From Evansella clarkii (GTDB taxonomy: Bacteria > Bacillota > Bacilli > Bacillales > Salisediminibacteriaceae), in NCBI RefSeq assembly GCF_002019695.1, contig NZ_KV917376.1:152108-216107 (forward strand): DNA of 64,000 nt, given 5' to 3'. The notes under the pieces were generated by a model. It worked only from the letters and a program-made list of their open reading frames with translations, made no database searches and was not told the origin of the DNA. Below are positions 1 through 8,261 of the stretch, one piece after another (the stretch's first letter is position 1; each line of letters begins with the position of its first letter). A program made the position numbers and the translations under genes.

Positions 1-100
1 TGGACAAATCTTTGGAGTCTCGCTGATATTTGTCCAGGAAATTGCGTTTTCTGGACAAATTTCACTCGGATCAATCAGATTTGTCCAGCAAATCCGTGTA
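1..100. repeat. 51-bp-period TTTGTCC inverted-repeat array (partial, family E)
   Basis: Two units start with GGACAAAT at positions 2 and 53, exactly 51 bases apart. Each is followed about 26-28 bases later by ATTTGTCC, so every unit holds an inverted pair. The same unit type recurs in a long array at 24503-25150. The array begins at or before the window edge, so its full length is unknown. No coding function is apparent. Confidence 0.85.
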
Positions 101-130
101 CTCAAAACCTTTTAACATCTTCCTTTGAAC

Positions 131-175
131 TAAAAAACACACGGTAACCCGATATAATGGGATTACCATGTGCCA
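131..175 (-). terminator. Intrinsic terminator of the 23S rRNA methyltransferase gene
   Basis: Read on the minus strand, CACATGGTAATCCC and GGGTTACCGTGTG form a near-perfect stem around an AT-rich loop, followed by TTTTTTAG. It lies just past the stop of the methyltransferase gene that begins near 1576. Confidence 0.8.
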
Positions 176-184
176 ATTTCCATA

Positions 185-1576
185 TTAATTATTTCCCTCA
201 CGTAAAACCAGCTCCGCAACCACTTCCACATGCACTGTCTGCGGGAATAAATCCACAGGCTGTACTGTTTTTAACTCATACCCGAAAGGTTCCAGTTCTT
301 TAATGTCTGTTGCGAAAGTATCAGGATTACAGGATACATAAACGATTCTTTCAGGCTTAGCCCGGCCGATTCTTCTCATTACTTTGCCTCCTGCTCCTGA
401 CCTTGGAGGATCAAGCAGCAACAGTTCCGGATGACCGAAGCTTTCAAGCATCTTATCAATCCCGGTTCTCGCATTCTCAGCTAAGAAGGTAGTGTTAGAG
501 ATACCGTTATCCGAAGCATTCCTTTTTGCTGATTCAATAGAGCTTTCAACAATTTCAATTCCTGCAAGCTTACCAACTTTACTTGCAAATGGCAGGGAAA
601 ACGTTCCTACTCCACAGAACAGATCAATCATCTTTTCTGTTTCCTTTGGTTTTGCCAGTTCAACTGCTATGTCCACCAATTTCTGCGCCTGGGTTGGATT
701 CGTCTGGAAGAATGTATCAAACCAGAGGCGGAAGCGGTAACCGTCCATCTCATCATAAATGAAATCCCGTCCTGACAAAAGATGTGTGTTTTCCGACTGT
801 GTACGGTCAGCCCAGTCCCTGTTTTCAAGCCATAACAAGCTTTTCACTTGCGGGATCTTCTCCTCCACTCGTTTAACAAGATTGTCAGCAGCTTCCTTTA
901 AAGGCCCGTCTGGTGATTCAGTGGCAAAAATACCAAGCATCATCTCTCCGGTTACAAATGACTGTCTGACCATAAGATGGCGAAGCAGCCCTTCATGAAG
1001 GTCTTTATTATAACCTTTTAACTCATATTCCTTGGCCCATTCAGCTACATCCATTGCAGCTTCCACCATTTCTTTACCAGCGATTAAACATGTTTCCAGG
1101 GAAATTACTTTTCTGAAGTTTCCTTGTTCATGGAGACCCAGCTCGCCTTCCGGTGAAAAAGTAAACTCCATCTTGTTCCGGTAGTGCCACGGCTCGTCCA
1201 TGCCAATTGTGTCTGAAACAAGATCCGAGTTAAAGCCTTGCGCTTCAATTGCCTTTTTCACATGATTCGTTTTCGCCTTTAATTGCCCGCTGTACTGCCA
1301 GTGCTGCCATACACAGCCTCCGCATCTGTCAAAATGAGGGCAAGGGGCTTCCACCCGCTCCTCATGTGCTGTGATAATTTCTTCCGGGAAGGTCCTCCAC
1401 CGTCTTTTCGCCCGCTGTCCAACCCCTACACGCACTTCTTCTCCTGGAAGAGTCTGCGGAATCGTAAGCTTTATTTTCTTTTGATTCCCCTGCTCATTTT
1501 CACGCCAGACTTCCGCCCTGCCCGATCCTCTTTCGTCAAGTGTGCGGATTTTAGCAACCATTGATTCTGGTGTCAC
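185..1576 (-). CDS. 23S rRNA (uracil-5-)-methyltransferase, RlmCD/RumA family (YfjO-like paralogue)
   Basis: SAM-dependent RNA m5U methyltransferase of the TrmA/RumA family. The N-terminal cysteine cluster PCPHFDRCGGC (Cys about 79, 85, 88) plus a later Cys in ETCLIAG should hold an Fe-S cluster. The SAM loop DLFCGVGTF and the C-terminal YVSCNP motif with the catalytic cysteine are intact. An ATG at 1594 is possible, but AAGGAGG lies just inside it and is well placed (8 bases) for the GTG at 1576, which gives about 463 residues, close to B. subtilis YfjO. A second family member lies at 19505-20881, so this one is the paralogue. Its exact target uridine cannot be read from the sequence. Confidence 0.88.
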   Translation of the reverse strand: MTPESMVAKIRTLDERGSGRAEVWRENEQGNQKKIKLTIPQTLPGEEVRVGVGQRAKRRWRTFPEEIITAHEERVEAPCPHFDRCGGCVWQHWQYSGQLKAKTNHVKKAIEAQGFNSDLVSDTIGMDEPWHYRNKMEFTFSPEGELGLHEQGNFRKVISLETCLIAGKEMVEAAMDVAEWAKEYELKGYNKDLHEGLLRHLMVRQSFVTGEMMLGIFATESPDGPLKEAADNLVKRVEEKIPQVKSLLWLENRDWADRTQSENTHLLSGRDFIYDEMDGYRFRLWFDTFFQTNPTQAQKLVDIAVELAKPKETEKMIDLFCGVGTFSLPFASKVGKLAGIEIVESSIESAKRNASDNGISNTTFLAENARTGIDKMLESFGHPELLLLDPPRSGAGGKVMRRIGRAKPERIVYVSCNPDTFATDIKELEPFGYELKTVQPVDLFPQTVHVEVVAELVLREGNN

Positions 1577-1766
1577 TTTATTTTCCTCCTTCATTAAAAC
1601 CCTGGTCTATTATTAAAAATACCTTGATTTATAGTCTATAAATTTTTCTCACATTCTTTCTATTATAAAGGAGGTTTAAACAATTTGAAACGGGTTCATT
1701 TTTGTATTTATTAACAGTGCTTTATAATATTGTTTATGGCGGAAATAGCGCAGGGAGGTTATCCGA

Positions 1767-2492
1767 ATGTTCTTCTTCGAAAACTATGAACAAAGCATTC
1801 TGAAGTTACCAATCAAAGAAACTTACGATAAAGAGGATTTAATGACTGATGAGTTTATGTACGAAAAAGACAATAAGCTGGAGGTTTACTGGGCACCCTT
1901 TGAATCGATCAACAGAGACGCAAAAGTGATTATGCTTGGTATCACCCCAGGGTGGACGCAGATGCAGCTTGCTTATAATTATGTCCGAAAAAACATTGGC
2001 GGGGAGAAAACCGATGTTTTACTCTGTAATGCTAAAAGGGAGGCAAGCTTTGGGGGATTAATCAGAAAGAACCTTATTGACATGCTTGATGGAATAGAAC
2101 TGAATAAGCATCTGAATATAAACAGTTGCGCCGAGTTATACGGAGAGAAAAACCATCTCCTTCACTCCGCTTCGGCACTCCGGTATCCTGTTTTTATTAA
2201 CAGAAAAAATTACACAGGATCCAGTCCATCGATGCTTAAGCACCATGTGCTTTTACAAATGATCCATGAGCTGTTAGTTCCAGAGTTAAGCGAAGTGAAA
2301 GAGGCGGTAATCATTCCTGCCGGAAAAGCTGTGTCGGAAGTGGTTCGCCGTTTAACGGAAGAGGGACAGATCCGTAACCAAACCATTCTTTATAATTTCC
2401 CTCATCCATCGGGGGCTAACGGACACCGGAAAAAACAATATGAAGAAAACAAAGGTTATTTTAAAGAGATGTTAAATACCCATTTCTCATAA
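1767..2492 (+). CDS. Uracil-DNA glycosylase-superfamily-like protein
   Basis: A 241-residue cytosolic protein with a strong site GGAGG eight bases before the ATG. Two segments resemble the UDG superfamily: GITPGWTQMQ near residue 59 (position of the motif that activates the water) and FPHPSGANGHR near residue 211 (position of the HPSP-type motif in the minor-groove loop). The canonical GQDPYH motif of family 1 is absent. I therefore infer a UDG-fold protein of unknown substrate rather than Ung. It stands alone, divergent from the methyltransferase on its left, with no partner gene. Confidence 0.55.
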   Translation: MFFFENYEQSILKLPIKETYDKEDLMTDEFMYEKDNKLEVYWAPFESINRDAKVIMLGITPGWTQMQLAYNYVRKNIGGEKTDVLLCNAKREASFGGLIRKNLIDMLDGIELNKHLNINSCAELYGEKNHLLHSASALRYPVFINRKNYTGSSPSMLKHHVLLQMIHELLVPELSEVKEAVIIPAGKAVSEVVRRLTEEGQIRNQTILYNFPHPSGANGHRKKQYEENKGYFKEMLNTHFS

Positions 2493-2553
2493 AAATGCAA
2501 CGGCTTACTTGTGAGGTGTTAAACGGATATTGCCTCGGAATTTGAATCGCCAG

Positions 2554-2982
2554 TTAAATTTTTTCTGTATATCTCTTAAAATTGTCTAAAATCGCCTGCC
2601 ACCCCGCCTGCTGCATTTCAATGGGCTGAGTGCTTTCAGCATCAAAAATTTCAACGACTTTCGTTTCATTACCATTATCGACGAAGGTGATATCGACTTT
2701 TCTCCCATCTCCTACTGTGTATGAAATTTGCTCATCCTGCTTCACTACATCGTATATCCCGGAGAAATCAAAGCCCATACTGCCGTCTTTCGCTTCCATC
2801 CTTGTAAGAAATTTGCCGCCAACCCGCAAATCATTTTCCGCTCTTGGCGAGTGCCATGTCTCTGAAGCCTGATTCCACTTCGTAATGTGTTCTGGTTCAG
2901 ACCAATACCTCCATACTTTTTCTCTTGGCGCCTGGATGACTGCCTGAACAGTAACTCTTGTTTTTTGATTACTTGTTTCCAT
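2554..2982 (-). CDS. SRPBCC / AHSA1-like domain protein
   Basis: A 142-residue single-domain protein. The opening VTVQAVIQAPREKVWRYWSE and the closing GWQAILDNFKRY are typical of the START-like SRPBCC fold of AHSA1-type proteins, which bind hydrophobic ligands in a cavity. The ATG at 2982 has GAGGTG seven bases upstream; an ATG at 2997 lacks a good site. It lies downstream of the sigma factor gene on the same strand, and SRPBCC genes often accompany ECF sigma factors with SnoaL-like tails, so co-transcription is plausible. Ligand unknown. Confidence 0.8.
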   Translation of the reverse strand: METSNQKTRVTVQAVIQAPREKVWRYWSEPEHITKWNQASETWHSPRAENDLRVGGKFLTRMEAKDGSMGFDFSGIYDVVKQDEQISYTVGDGRKVDITFVDNGNETKVVEIFDAESTQPIEMQQAGWQAILDNFKRYTEKI

Positions 2983-3113
2983 GTTGAAGCACCTCACTTA
3001 GTTATAGTTTTTTGATTCTCATCTATTTAGACGAAATCTGTTTGCAAAATTCATCGGTCTATTCATTCAGGCAGCCCAAAGCAGCAAAATTTAAATTTGT
3101 GGTGATAATATTT

Positions 3114-3911
3114 TCAATTTGGAATTTCTTCTTGGCACCTCTCACAACGACAGCGTGTATGTGAAAAAAAGTTGAACATATTGACTTTGCCCTCCCCCAC
3201 ATTGTGAAAGGTGGCATCGACATTGCCTTCATTACGAAACAAGGCTGCCAGTGCATGGCTGTCATATCTTTCAAAAGCTTCCACATACCGTGAGACCAGC
3301 TCTTGCTCTTGCTCACGCTCTACATTCACCAAGCTGTATTCTTCAGAACCTGGCTTCGCCTGGTCCATCGTTTTCCTTGCTCTTTGCAAGGCGCTGTTAA
3401 CTGCCGCTGATGATATTTCTAAAGTTTCAGCAATTTGTTTAGATGGCCACTCAAATACATCTTTTAGAATAAGAACAGTACGTTGACGCAAAGGCAAAAT
3501 TTGCAAGAGTGTAACAAAACAGAGTTGAAGGGTTTCCTTACGAATGAGTATATCTTCCGGATTTTCTGAAATTGTGGGGGCCGGCCAGATCCAGGTTGAG
3601 TCAGTTAGCGTTTCGCTGGGTGTCAAATTGGATGCCTCAAGGCTGGAAAAGTCAACGGGACGAGTACGTCGTTTAACTTGTCTCAGCTTGTCAACACATA
3701 TATTAGTAGTAATTCGATAGATCCATGTTTTGGAAGAGGATTCCTTTCTGAATGAGTTCCAGTTTTGCCAAACACGAATTAAGGTTTCCTGAACAGCATC
3801 TTCCGCATCCTCCATCGATCCTAGCATTTTGTAACAATACGACTTTAACTCTGGCTTCAACCTGTCAAATAACTGAATTTCTGGTGCATGTTCCGGTACT
3901 GTCTCGTTCAT
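3114..3911 (-). CDS. ECF-type sigma-70 factor with frame-damaged SnoaL-like C-terminal domain
   Basis: Residues about 10-75 form sigma region 2 (CYKMLGSMEDAEDAVQETL) and about 140-195 form region 4 (QRTVLILKDVFEW, then a helix-turn-helix). The protein then enters the SnoaL-like domain (LVSRYVEAFERYDSHALAAL) found in the long SigG/ECF56-like group, which runs to about 320-330 residues. Here it stops at 265. Near 3192-3232 the family-like stretch AMSMPPFTMW is present in another reading frame (frame of 3059-3316), flanked by points where one base lost or gained would restore it. So the tail looks mutated and truncated, while the sigma part may still work. AAAGGAGG precedes the ATG. Confidence 0.75.
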   Translation of the reverse strand: MNETVPEHAPEIQLFDRLKPELKSYCYKMLGSMEDAEDAVQETLIRVWQNWNSFRKESSSKTWIYRITTNICVDKLRQVKRRTRPVDFSSLEASNLTPSETLTDSTWIWPAPTISENPEDILIRKETLQLCFVTLLQILPLRQRTVLILKDVFEWPSKQIAETLEISSAAVNSALQRARKTMDQAKPGSEEYSLVNVEREQEQELVSRYVEAFERYDSHALAALFRNEGNVDATFHNVGEGKVNMFNFFSHTRCRCERCQEEIPN

Positions 3912-4008
3912 CTCAGCCTCCTTTTAGAGGTGCGGCTCCCTTTTCACACACCCTTACAAAGCAATTTCAACTTCTTGTACTAACGCTCCCCTTTTGTTAT
4001 CTGGCAAT

Positions 4009-4122
4009 TTATTCATCCTTCTCTTGAGTACTAACACTCGAAACTCTGTATACACTGGTCATTAATATAAAACCTAAAATAATCCCTGAACTCAGCGCCA
4101 TTTCAATACTAATGAGCTTCAT
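4009..4122 (-). CDS. Possible 37-residue single-pass membrane peptide
   Basis: A short frame starts at ATG 4122 with AGGAAA seven bases upstream and encodes 37 residues with one hydrophobic stretch (MALSSGIILGFILM). It lies about 100 bases upstream of the sigma factor on the same strand. The rest of the gap 3912-4376 is AT-rich with no other gene signal. Nothing but the site and the hydrophobic profile supports it, and such short frames occur by chance. Confidence 0.22.
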   Translation of the reverse strand: MKLISIEMALSSGIILGFILMTSVYRVSSVSTQEKDE

Positions 4123-4376
4123 AGCTGAATTTCCTGAATCTATATTGATGAAGAGTGATATTACAAACTAACTCTCCTAGTACATACCTTTTATTTTATA
4201 CTGAAAATTATGAAAATTAAACCATTTATGAATGGATAATATTCGTAAAGTAGTTTTAATCCTCTCCACTTTAATTACATTATTTTTCACGATCGATGTC
4301 TCTTTATTTTTTCAATTATATTTGAAATCACCTGTGTTTTTCCTTTGGTCTGCTTAATTACAAACCGGACCGGATT

Positions 4377-5624
4377 TTAGTCCCTCATTTCCCCCTTTTG
4401 CACCTGTTCTTTGAGAAGAACCACGCCAATTAAACCAAATGCAGAGAAAATCACCGGAGTAAGGAAGCCGTAAAAGTATCCATCAGCCAAATTGCCGCCC
4501 CCTGCCTGGAAGTGGTCCAGTATATATCCAAAAATGCCCGGCAGCAGTACAGCGCTCAAAAATCCCCCTGTATTCGCAAAACCTGTGACAAGTCCCGATT
4601 CACTAACAGGAAATGAATGGCGGACAGCTGCAAAGGTTAAAGAATTCGATCCGAATCCAAAACCGATAATGAAAAAAAGAATTACAAATAAGCTAAACGG
4701 AGGTTCCCCTCTGAACAGGAGAAAAGCAGACCAGCATAATAACACTGTGAGATGAAAAATAATATAAGGCCGTTTAATCATATTTAAACAGCTGGAAATC
4801 CAGCCAATAAGAGGGGCGCCAATGAGTGCGCCAGCAAGGCTGAGCATAACAAGCTGGCTCGCCCCTAATAAAGTAATGCTGTGCACATCCATCATATAAG
4901 GCACCGCCCACGATCCGATAAACCCTATATACCCTCCTACAATTCCAAAATGGCAAAGGAATAACGCCCATGCCTGCCGGTTTGAAAGCATTCTCTGTAA
5001 AACAAGCGTTGGTTTCTCCCTCTGAATTTTATTTCTTATGACAGGCCGCCGTTCTGCCTTTTTCACAAGAATAAAATAGAGAAGCAGACTGCATAAACAT
5101 AAAAGAACTCCAGCTGAAAGAAACGTCCCTCTCCATCCGAAAAGAATAATCAATGTGGAGACTGGCACAGTTGCCACTAGAAATCCGAGGCTGCCTGTCA
5201 TCCCTGCCACCCCAATTAACCGGGTAAATTCCTTTTTATTAAACCACTGGCTTAAGATTAACACCATATTCACCCATATCGTCGCATCGCCGATCCCTGT
5301 CAGTATTCTGGCGAAAAACAGGATAAATACATGTGTGGCAAGGCTGTACATAATAATACCTGCACCTGTCAAGGCTGCCCCAGTAATAAGAAAAAAGTTT
5401 GGTCCGTACCGGTCAGCGAGAATTCCCATCGGTATTTGCAAACTCGTATATACAAAAAACTGAATGCTGGCAACTAATCCGACAGTTGCTGCCGTTACAC
5501 CAAAGTCATTCATCAGCTGGTCTGTAATTAACCCAGGCGCTGTCCTTTGGCTAGACATGATCACATACGTAAATAATACAGATGCAAATATAACCCATCT
5601 GAACTTGCTGCTTTGTCTTCCCAA
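4377..5624 (-). CDS. Major facilitator superfamily transporter
   Basis: A 415-residue polytopic membrane protein with about 12 hydrophobic segments. It has the MFS motif-A-like loop GILADRYGPN between helices 2 and 3, and a second-half counterpart near GAPLIGWISSCLN. The start is TTG 5624, preceded by AACAGGAGAGAGTA. The fold resembles nitrate/oxalate/sugar-phosphate-type MFS proteins, but no motif fixes the substrate. It is monocistronic, between the sigma factor and the metallo-hydrolase. Confidence 0.85.
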   Translation of the reverse strand: MGRQSSKFRWVIFASVLFTYVIMSSQRTAPGLITDQLMNDFGVTAATVGLVASIQFFVYTSLQIPMGILADRYGPNFFLITGAALTGAGIIMYSLATHVFILFFARILTGIGDATIWVNMVLILSQWFNKKEFTRLIGVAGMTGSLGFLVATVPVSTLIILFGWRGTFLSAGVLLCLCSLLLYFILVKKAERRPVIRNKIQREKPTLVLQRMLSNRQAWALFLCHFGIVGGYIGFIGSWAVPYMMDVHSITLLGASQLVMLSLAGALIGAPLIGWISSCLNMIKRPYIIFHLTVLLCWSAFLLFRGEPPFSLFVILFFIIGFGFGSNSLTFAAVRHSFPVSESGLVTGFANTGGFLSAVLLPGIFGYILDHFQAGGGNLADGYFYGFLTPVIFSAFGLIGVVLLKEQVQKGEMRD

Positions 5625-5808
5625 TACTCTCTCTCCTGTTAGGTTTTACCCTATGTATATGGGTGAATCTCCGTCTCAGGAACTGATTTCAATACATATA
5701 AGGAAAACCTTCAAAACATCGTTTAAGTACCCGTAAGTAAATAAGATTATTTTAAAGAGTTTATATTTTTCAACCTGGAAATAACTTTCACTGCATATAG
5801 TTTGTTAA

Positions 5809-5871
5809 GAGTTTGAAGAGCAATTGGAAGAAATGATGAAGTTATTTGAGGATAAAGAAAGTAATGAATAA
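5809..5871 (+). pseudogene. Possible 3' remnant of a lost gene
   Basis: A 20-codon stretch rich in Glu and Lys (ends MMKLFEDKESNE then TAA) has no upstream reading frame: a stop lies directly before it. It is followed eight bases later by a strong plus-strand terminator. A coding-like C-terminal tail plus its own terminator, without a gene body, suggests the end of a deleted gene. The rest of the gap 5625-5940 shows nothing else. Confidence 0.3.
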
Positions 5872-5877
5872 AAAGAC

Positions 5878-5914
5878 AGAAACTGCCGCATTCTATTCGG
5901 CAGCTTCTTTTTTC
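5878..5914 (+). terminator. Intrinsic terminator
   Basis: GAAACTGCCG and CGGCAGCTTC form a stem with an eight-base loop, followed by TTTTTT. It follows the short remnant at 5809-5871 and lies convergent to the metallo-hydrolase gene. Confidence 0.75.
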
Positions 5915-5940
5915 TCAGGACGGAGCCGGACGTTACCCTG

Positions 5941-6762
5941 TCACGATACAGGAATCCGCTGGTCAATAATTGATTTTACGATATGTATGGAATCCCATTC
6001 TCCAGCTGAAAAGATTGTAATAGGATATTTTTCAGGAAAAAGCTCCTTCTTAATCTCTTCTGGTCTCTTACCTTCCTCGTAAAGCTTTAAAATATTGCCC
6101 TGGAGGTCCGTCAAATAATCCAGCTTTCTGTTTAAGGCCGTTCGTCCATCTCTCAAGGGACCAGCGTGGCTGCAAAAAACCTCATCAAAATCAAACGCTA
6201 AAACCCTTTTCAGAGATTCAATAATGACAGGAATGCTTTCTTCACGAAGAGCTACCTTAGTGCGTACCTGGCAGTAAAGGTCTCCAGTAAAGAGCTGGCC
6301 AGTTTCCCGGTTAAAAAAAGCAAGATGGTCAATTGCATGGCCCGGGGTTTTAATTACACTCCATGTGGCATTGGCAGACTGAAATGTATCTTCAAGGGGG
6401 CTGGCATGAAAAGGTTTACGCTTTCCCCAGAAAATTTGCCTGTACAAGAGATAATCGGCCTTCTCCCTGCAATCTTCAATCATTGTATTATCCATATAAA
6501 GCGGGACCTGGAGCTTCTCTTCTATGTGCGCCGCATTTCCTGTATGGTCTTCATGAAAATGAGTGAGAACCACCTTATCAATATTAAGCTGATTTATATA
6601 AGGAACGAAGTATTTTTCCAACGATTTCGCGCCTGTATCAATTAAAATCCCATCGGTGAAAAAGCAATGGATATTCATTTGAAAGCCACGGAAGCCCACC
6701 TTGCCTTCTCCCATCCTGACACCGTTCACTGCATCCTGAGTAAAGCTCTTTTTAAATATCAC
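5941..6762 (-). CDS. MBL-fold metallo-hydrolase
   Basis: Metallo-beta-lactamase-fold hydrolase with the di-metal motif THFHEDHTGN, a downstream ligand His in KTPGHAIDHL, the bridging Asp in FTGDLY, and a final His in CSHAGP. The best start is GTG 6762 (about 273 residues), because GGGGAGGGGAGAG lies four to ten bases upstream of it; an ATG at 6810 has no site. The enzyme should be cytosolic. The substrate class (thioester, lactone, phosphodiester) cannot be told. Monocistronic. Confidence 0.85.
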   Translation of the reverse strand: MIFKKSFTQDAVNGVRMGEGKVGFRGFQMNIHCFFTDGILIDTGAKSLEKYFVPYINQLNIDKVVLTHFHEDHTGNAAHIEEKLQVPLYMDNTMIEDCREKADYLLYRQIFWGKRKPFHASPLEDTFQSANATWSVIKTPGHAIDHLAFFNRETGQLFTGDLYCQVRTKVALREESIPVIIESLKRVLAFDFDEVFCSHAGPLRDGRTALNRKLDYLTDLQGNILKLYEEGKRPEEIKKELFPEKYPITIFSAGEWDSIHIVKSIIDQRIPVS

Positions 6763-7015
6763 AATCTCTCCCCTCCCCCGTGCGTCTTTTCCTTTTACTA
6801 ATATTATCATATGGTGAATGGTTATTCATTCATTTAATTTGTAGGATACTGGTTATTTATTAATAATGGTTACCGAGTGTGATGAGTCGAATATATGTCA
6901 GCATTTTAATAATGTCAGGGTCATTTAGAACGGGGAGCCAGAGCTAAACGAACCGCTTATGGAAACTAACTAACTGAAGCTAAATCAACACCAAAGTTTA
7001 ACAGAGCATAAAAAG
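6763..7015. other. Intergenic stretch, no gene seen
   Basis: AT-rich DNA upstream of the metallo-hydrolase gene, presumably holding its promoter. A direct-repeat-like pair GGTTATTCATTCATTT / GGTTATTTATTAATAA occurs near 6820-6870. I see no coding region or RNA gene. Confidence 0.4.
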
Positions 7016-7067
7016 TAGAGAGGCCCACCCAACCAAAAATATCTGAATGAGTGCCTCTCTATTTTTT
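7016..7067. terminator. Bidirectional terminator
   Basis: AGAGAGGC and GCCTCTCT form the stem, with T-rich tracts on both sides: ATTTTTT on the plus strand and CTTTTTATG on the minus strand. It ends the repeat-protein gene on its right. Confidence 0.65.
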
Positions 7068-7890
7068 ATTTACTCGGTTTTGTCCCAGCCTCATGATCCT
7101 TCAAAATACGTTTGAAGTCTGTTATTTCGCTCTCATGCTTAATAGAACGGGCTGCAAGAGTATCAATGACCCTTTGCTGGTCTTCTAATGTATATTTAAT
7201 TTCACGGGTTTTCTCATCGACATGCTTCTCAATTTGTTTAAAGTAAGGGCCTAGTCCGTTAATAATATTATCTTTCAACTGGTCTTGTCCTGAGAAGAGC
7301 CTTTCCTGGCCTGCATGGAGTTTTTCCTGGCCTGAGCGGAGGTCTTCCTGGCTTGTCCAAAGCCTTTCCTGGCCTGCGCGGAGCTCTTCCTGGCTTGTCC
7401 AAAGCTTTTCCTGGCCTCCGCGAAGGTCTTCCTGGCTTGATGAAAGCTTTTCCTGACCTGAACTAAGTTCTTCCTGGCTTGATGAAAGTTTTTCCTGACC
7501 TAAGCGAAGGTCTTCCTGACCTAACCAAAGTTTTTCCTGACCTAAGCGGAGGTCTTCCTGAACTGACCAAAGTTTTTCCTGACCTAAGCGGAGGTCTTCC
7601 TGAACTGACCAAAGCCTTTCCTGGCCTGAACGAAGGTCTTCCTGGCTTGAGGAGAGACTTTCCTGGCCTCCGCGAAGGTCTTCCTGGCTTGTCCAAAGCT
7701 TTTCCTGGCCTGCGCGGAGTTCTTCCTGGCTTGACCAAAGCCTTTGCTGGCCTGAACGAAGGTCTTCCTGACCCGAAAAAAGCATTTTCTGACCTGAAGA
7801 AAGACTCTCCTGACCTTGGTCTAAGCCGTCAAGCCGTTTATTAACTTTGTGGATTTCACTAAGTATCTCCTTTAGAGTTTCTTCCACCAT
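7066..7890 (-). CDS. Repetitive coiled-coil protein built of GQE(D/K)L heptads
   Basis: A 274-residue soluble protein. After a 24-residue lead (ETLKEILSEIHKVNKRLDGL) it holds about 25 seven-residue repeats, alternating LRxGQEK-like and LWSSQED-like, so the true unit is 14 residues (42 bases). Leucines repeat every seven residues, which predicts a long amphipathic helix. The last 65 residues are a non-repetitive helical tail (NIINGLGPYFKQIEKHVDEK). ATG 7890 has CGGAG five bases upstream. No signal peptide or known domain; function unknown. Near-identical DNA repeats make the length prone to change. Confidence 0.75.
   Translation of the reverse strand: MVEETLKEILSEIHKVNKRLDGLDQGQESLSSGQKMLFSGQEDLRSGQQRLWSSQEELRAGQEKLWTSQEDLRGGQESLSSSQEDLRSGQERLWSVQEDLRLGQEKLWSVQEDLRLGQEKLWLGQEDLRLGQEKLSSSQEELSSGQEKLSSSQEDLRGGQEKLWTSQEELRAGQERLWTSQEDLRSGQEKLHAGQERLFSGQDQLKDNIINGLGPYFKQIEKHVDEKTREIKYTLEDQQRVIDTLAARSIKHESEITDFKRILKDHEAGTKPSK
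7275..7815 (-). repeat. Coding minisatellite, 42-bp (2 x 21) period
   Basis: Inside the coiled-coil gene the DNA itself repeats at 21 and 42 bases, with blocks such as CTTCCTGGCCTGAGC and AGCTTTTCCTGGCC recurring. Several neighbouring 42-base units are identical or nearly so, which points to recent expansion by slippage or recombination. Confidence 0.85.
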
Positions 7891-7931
7891 AACCACTCCG
7901 TTTTAATTTCTTTTATTATATCATGGTTACA

Positions 7932-8261
7932 TTACCCAAACAGCACTTGCACACTACCTTCTTCTTGCGCAGTGGATAAACAGTTTTGCAGGAAATCCAG
8001 AATTTGTTTTCCATCCCACTCCATGAAATCACTGCCGGCGGGTGAAGCTTTACTCATATACAATTCTTTAAACATTTTTAGAGCATTGTGAATTTGTTGT
8101 ATGGAGAAGACAGAACTGTCTCCTGTCCCGCTAACTCCAGCATAGTATTCATTTGCCTCCAGTAAACTGTACAATATGGTGGCATTGTAGTTCCCCATAC
8201 TAAAACGAGCATACGCAACTTCCTCACCAGCTTTGTTTCGTCCAATAATATCGTGCCCCAT
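7932..8261 (-). CDS. Conserved-looking hypothetical protein
   Basis: A 109-residue soluble protein of no family I can name. ATG 8261 has AAGGAGGGT six bases upstream, a much better start than the ATG at 8303. The N-terminus GHDIIGRNKAGEEVAYARFSM followed by a helical body with aromatic residues looks like a compact globular domain. It lies 41 bases upstream of the coiled-coil gene on the same strand, so the two may be co-transcribed. Confidence 0.6.
   Translation of the reverse strand: MGHDIIGRNKAGEEVAYARFSMGNYNATILYSLLEANEYYAGVSGTGDSSVFSIQQIHNALKMFKELYMSKASPAGSDFMEWDGKQILDFLQNCLSTAQEEGSVQVLFG

Noticed and set aside
7479..7844. 121-codon plus-strand frame inside the coiled-coil gene
   Set aside because: It is the antisense of the heptad repeat; the minus-strand frame has the site, the longer frame and the non-repetitive ends of a real protein.
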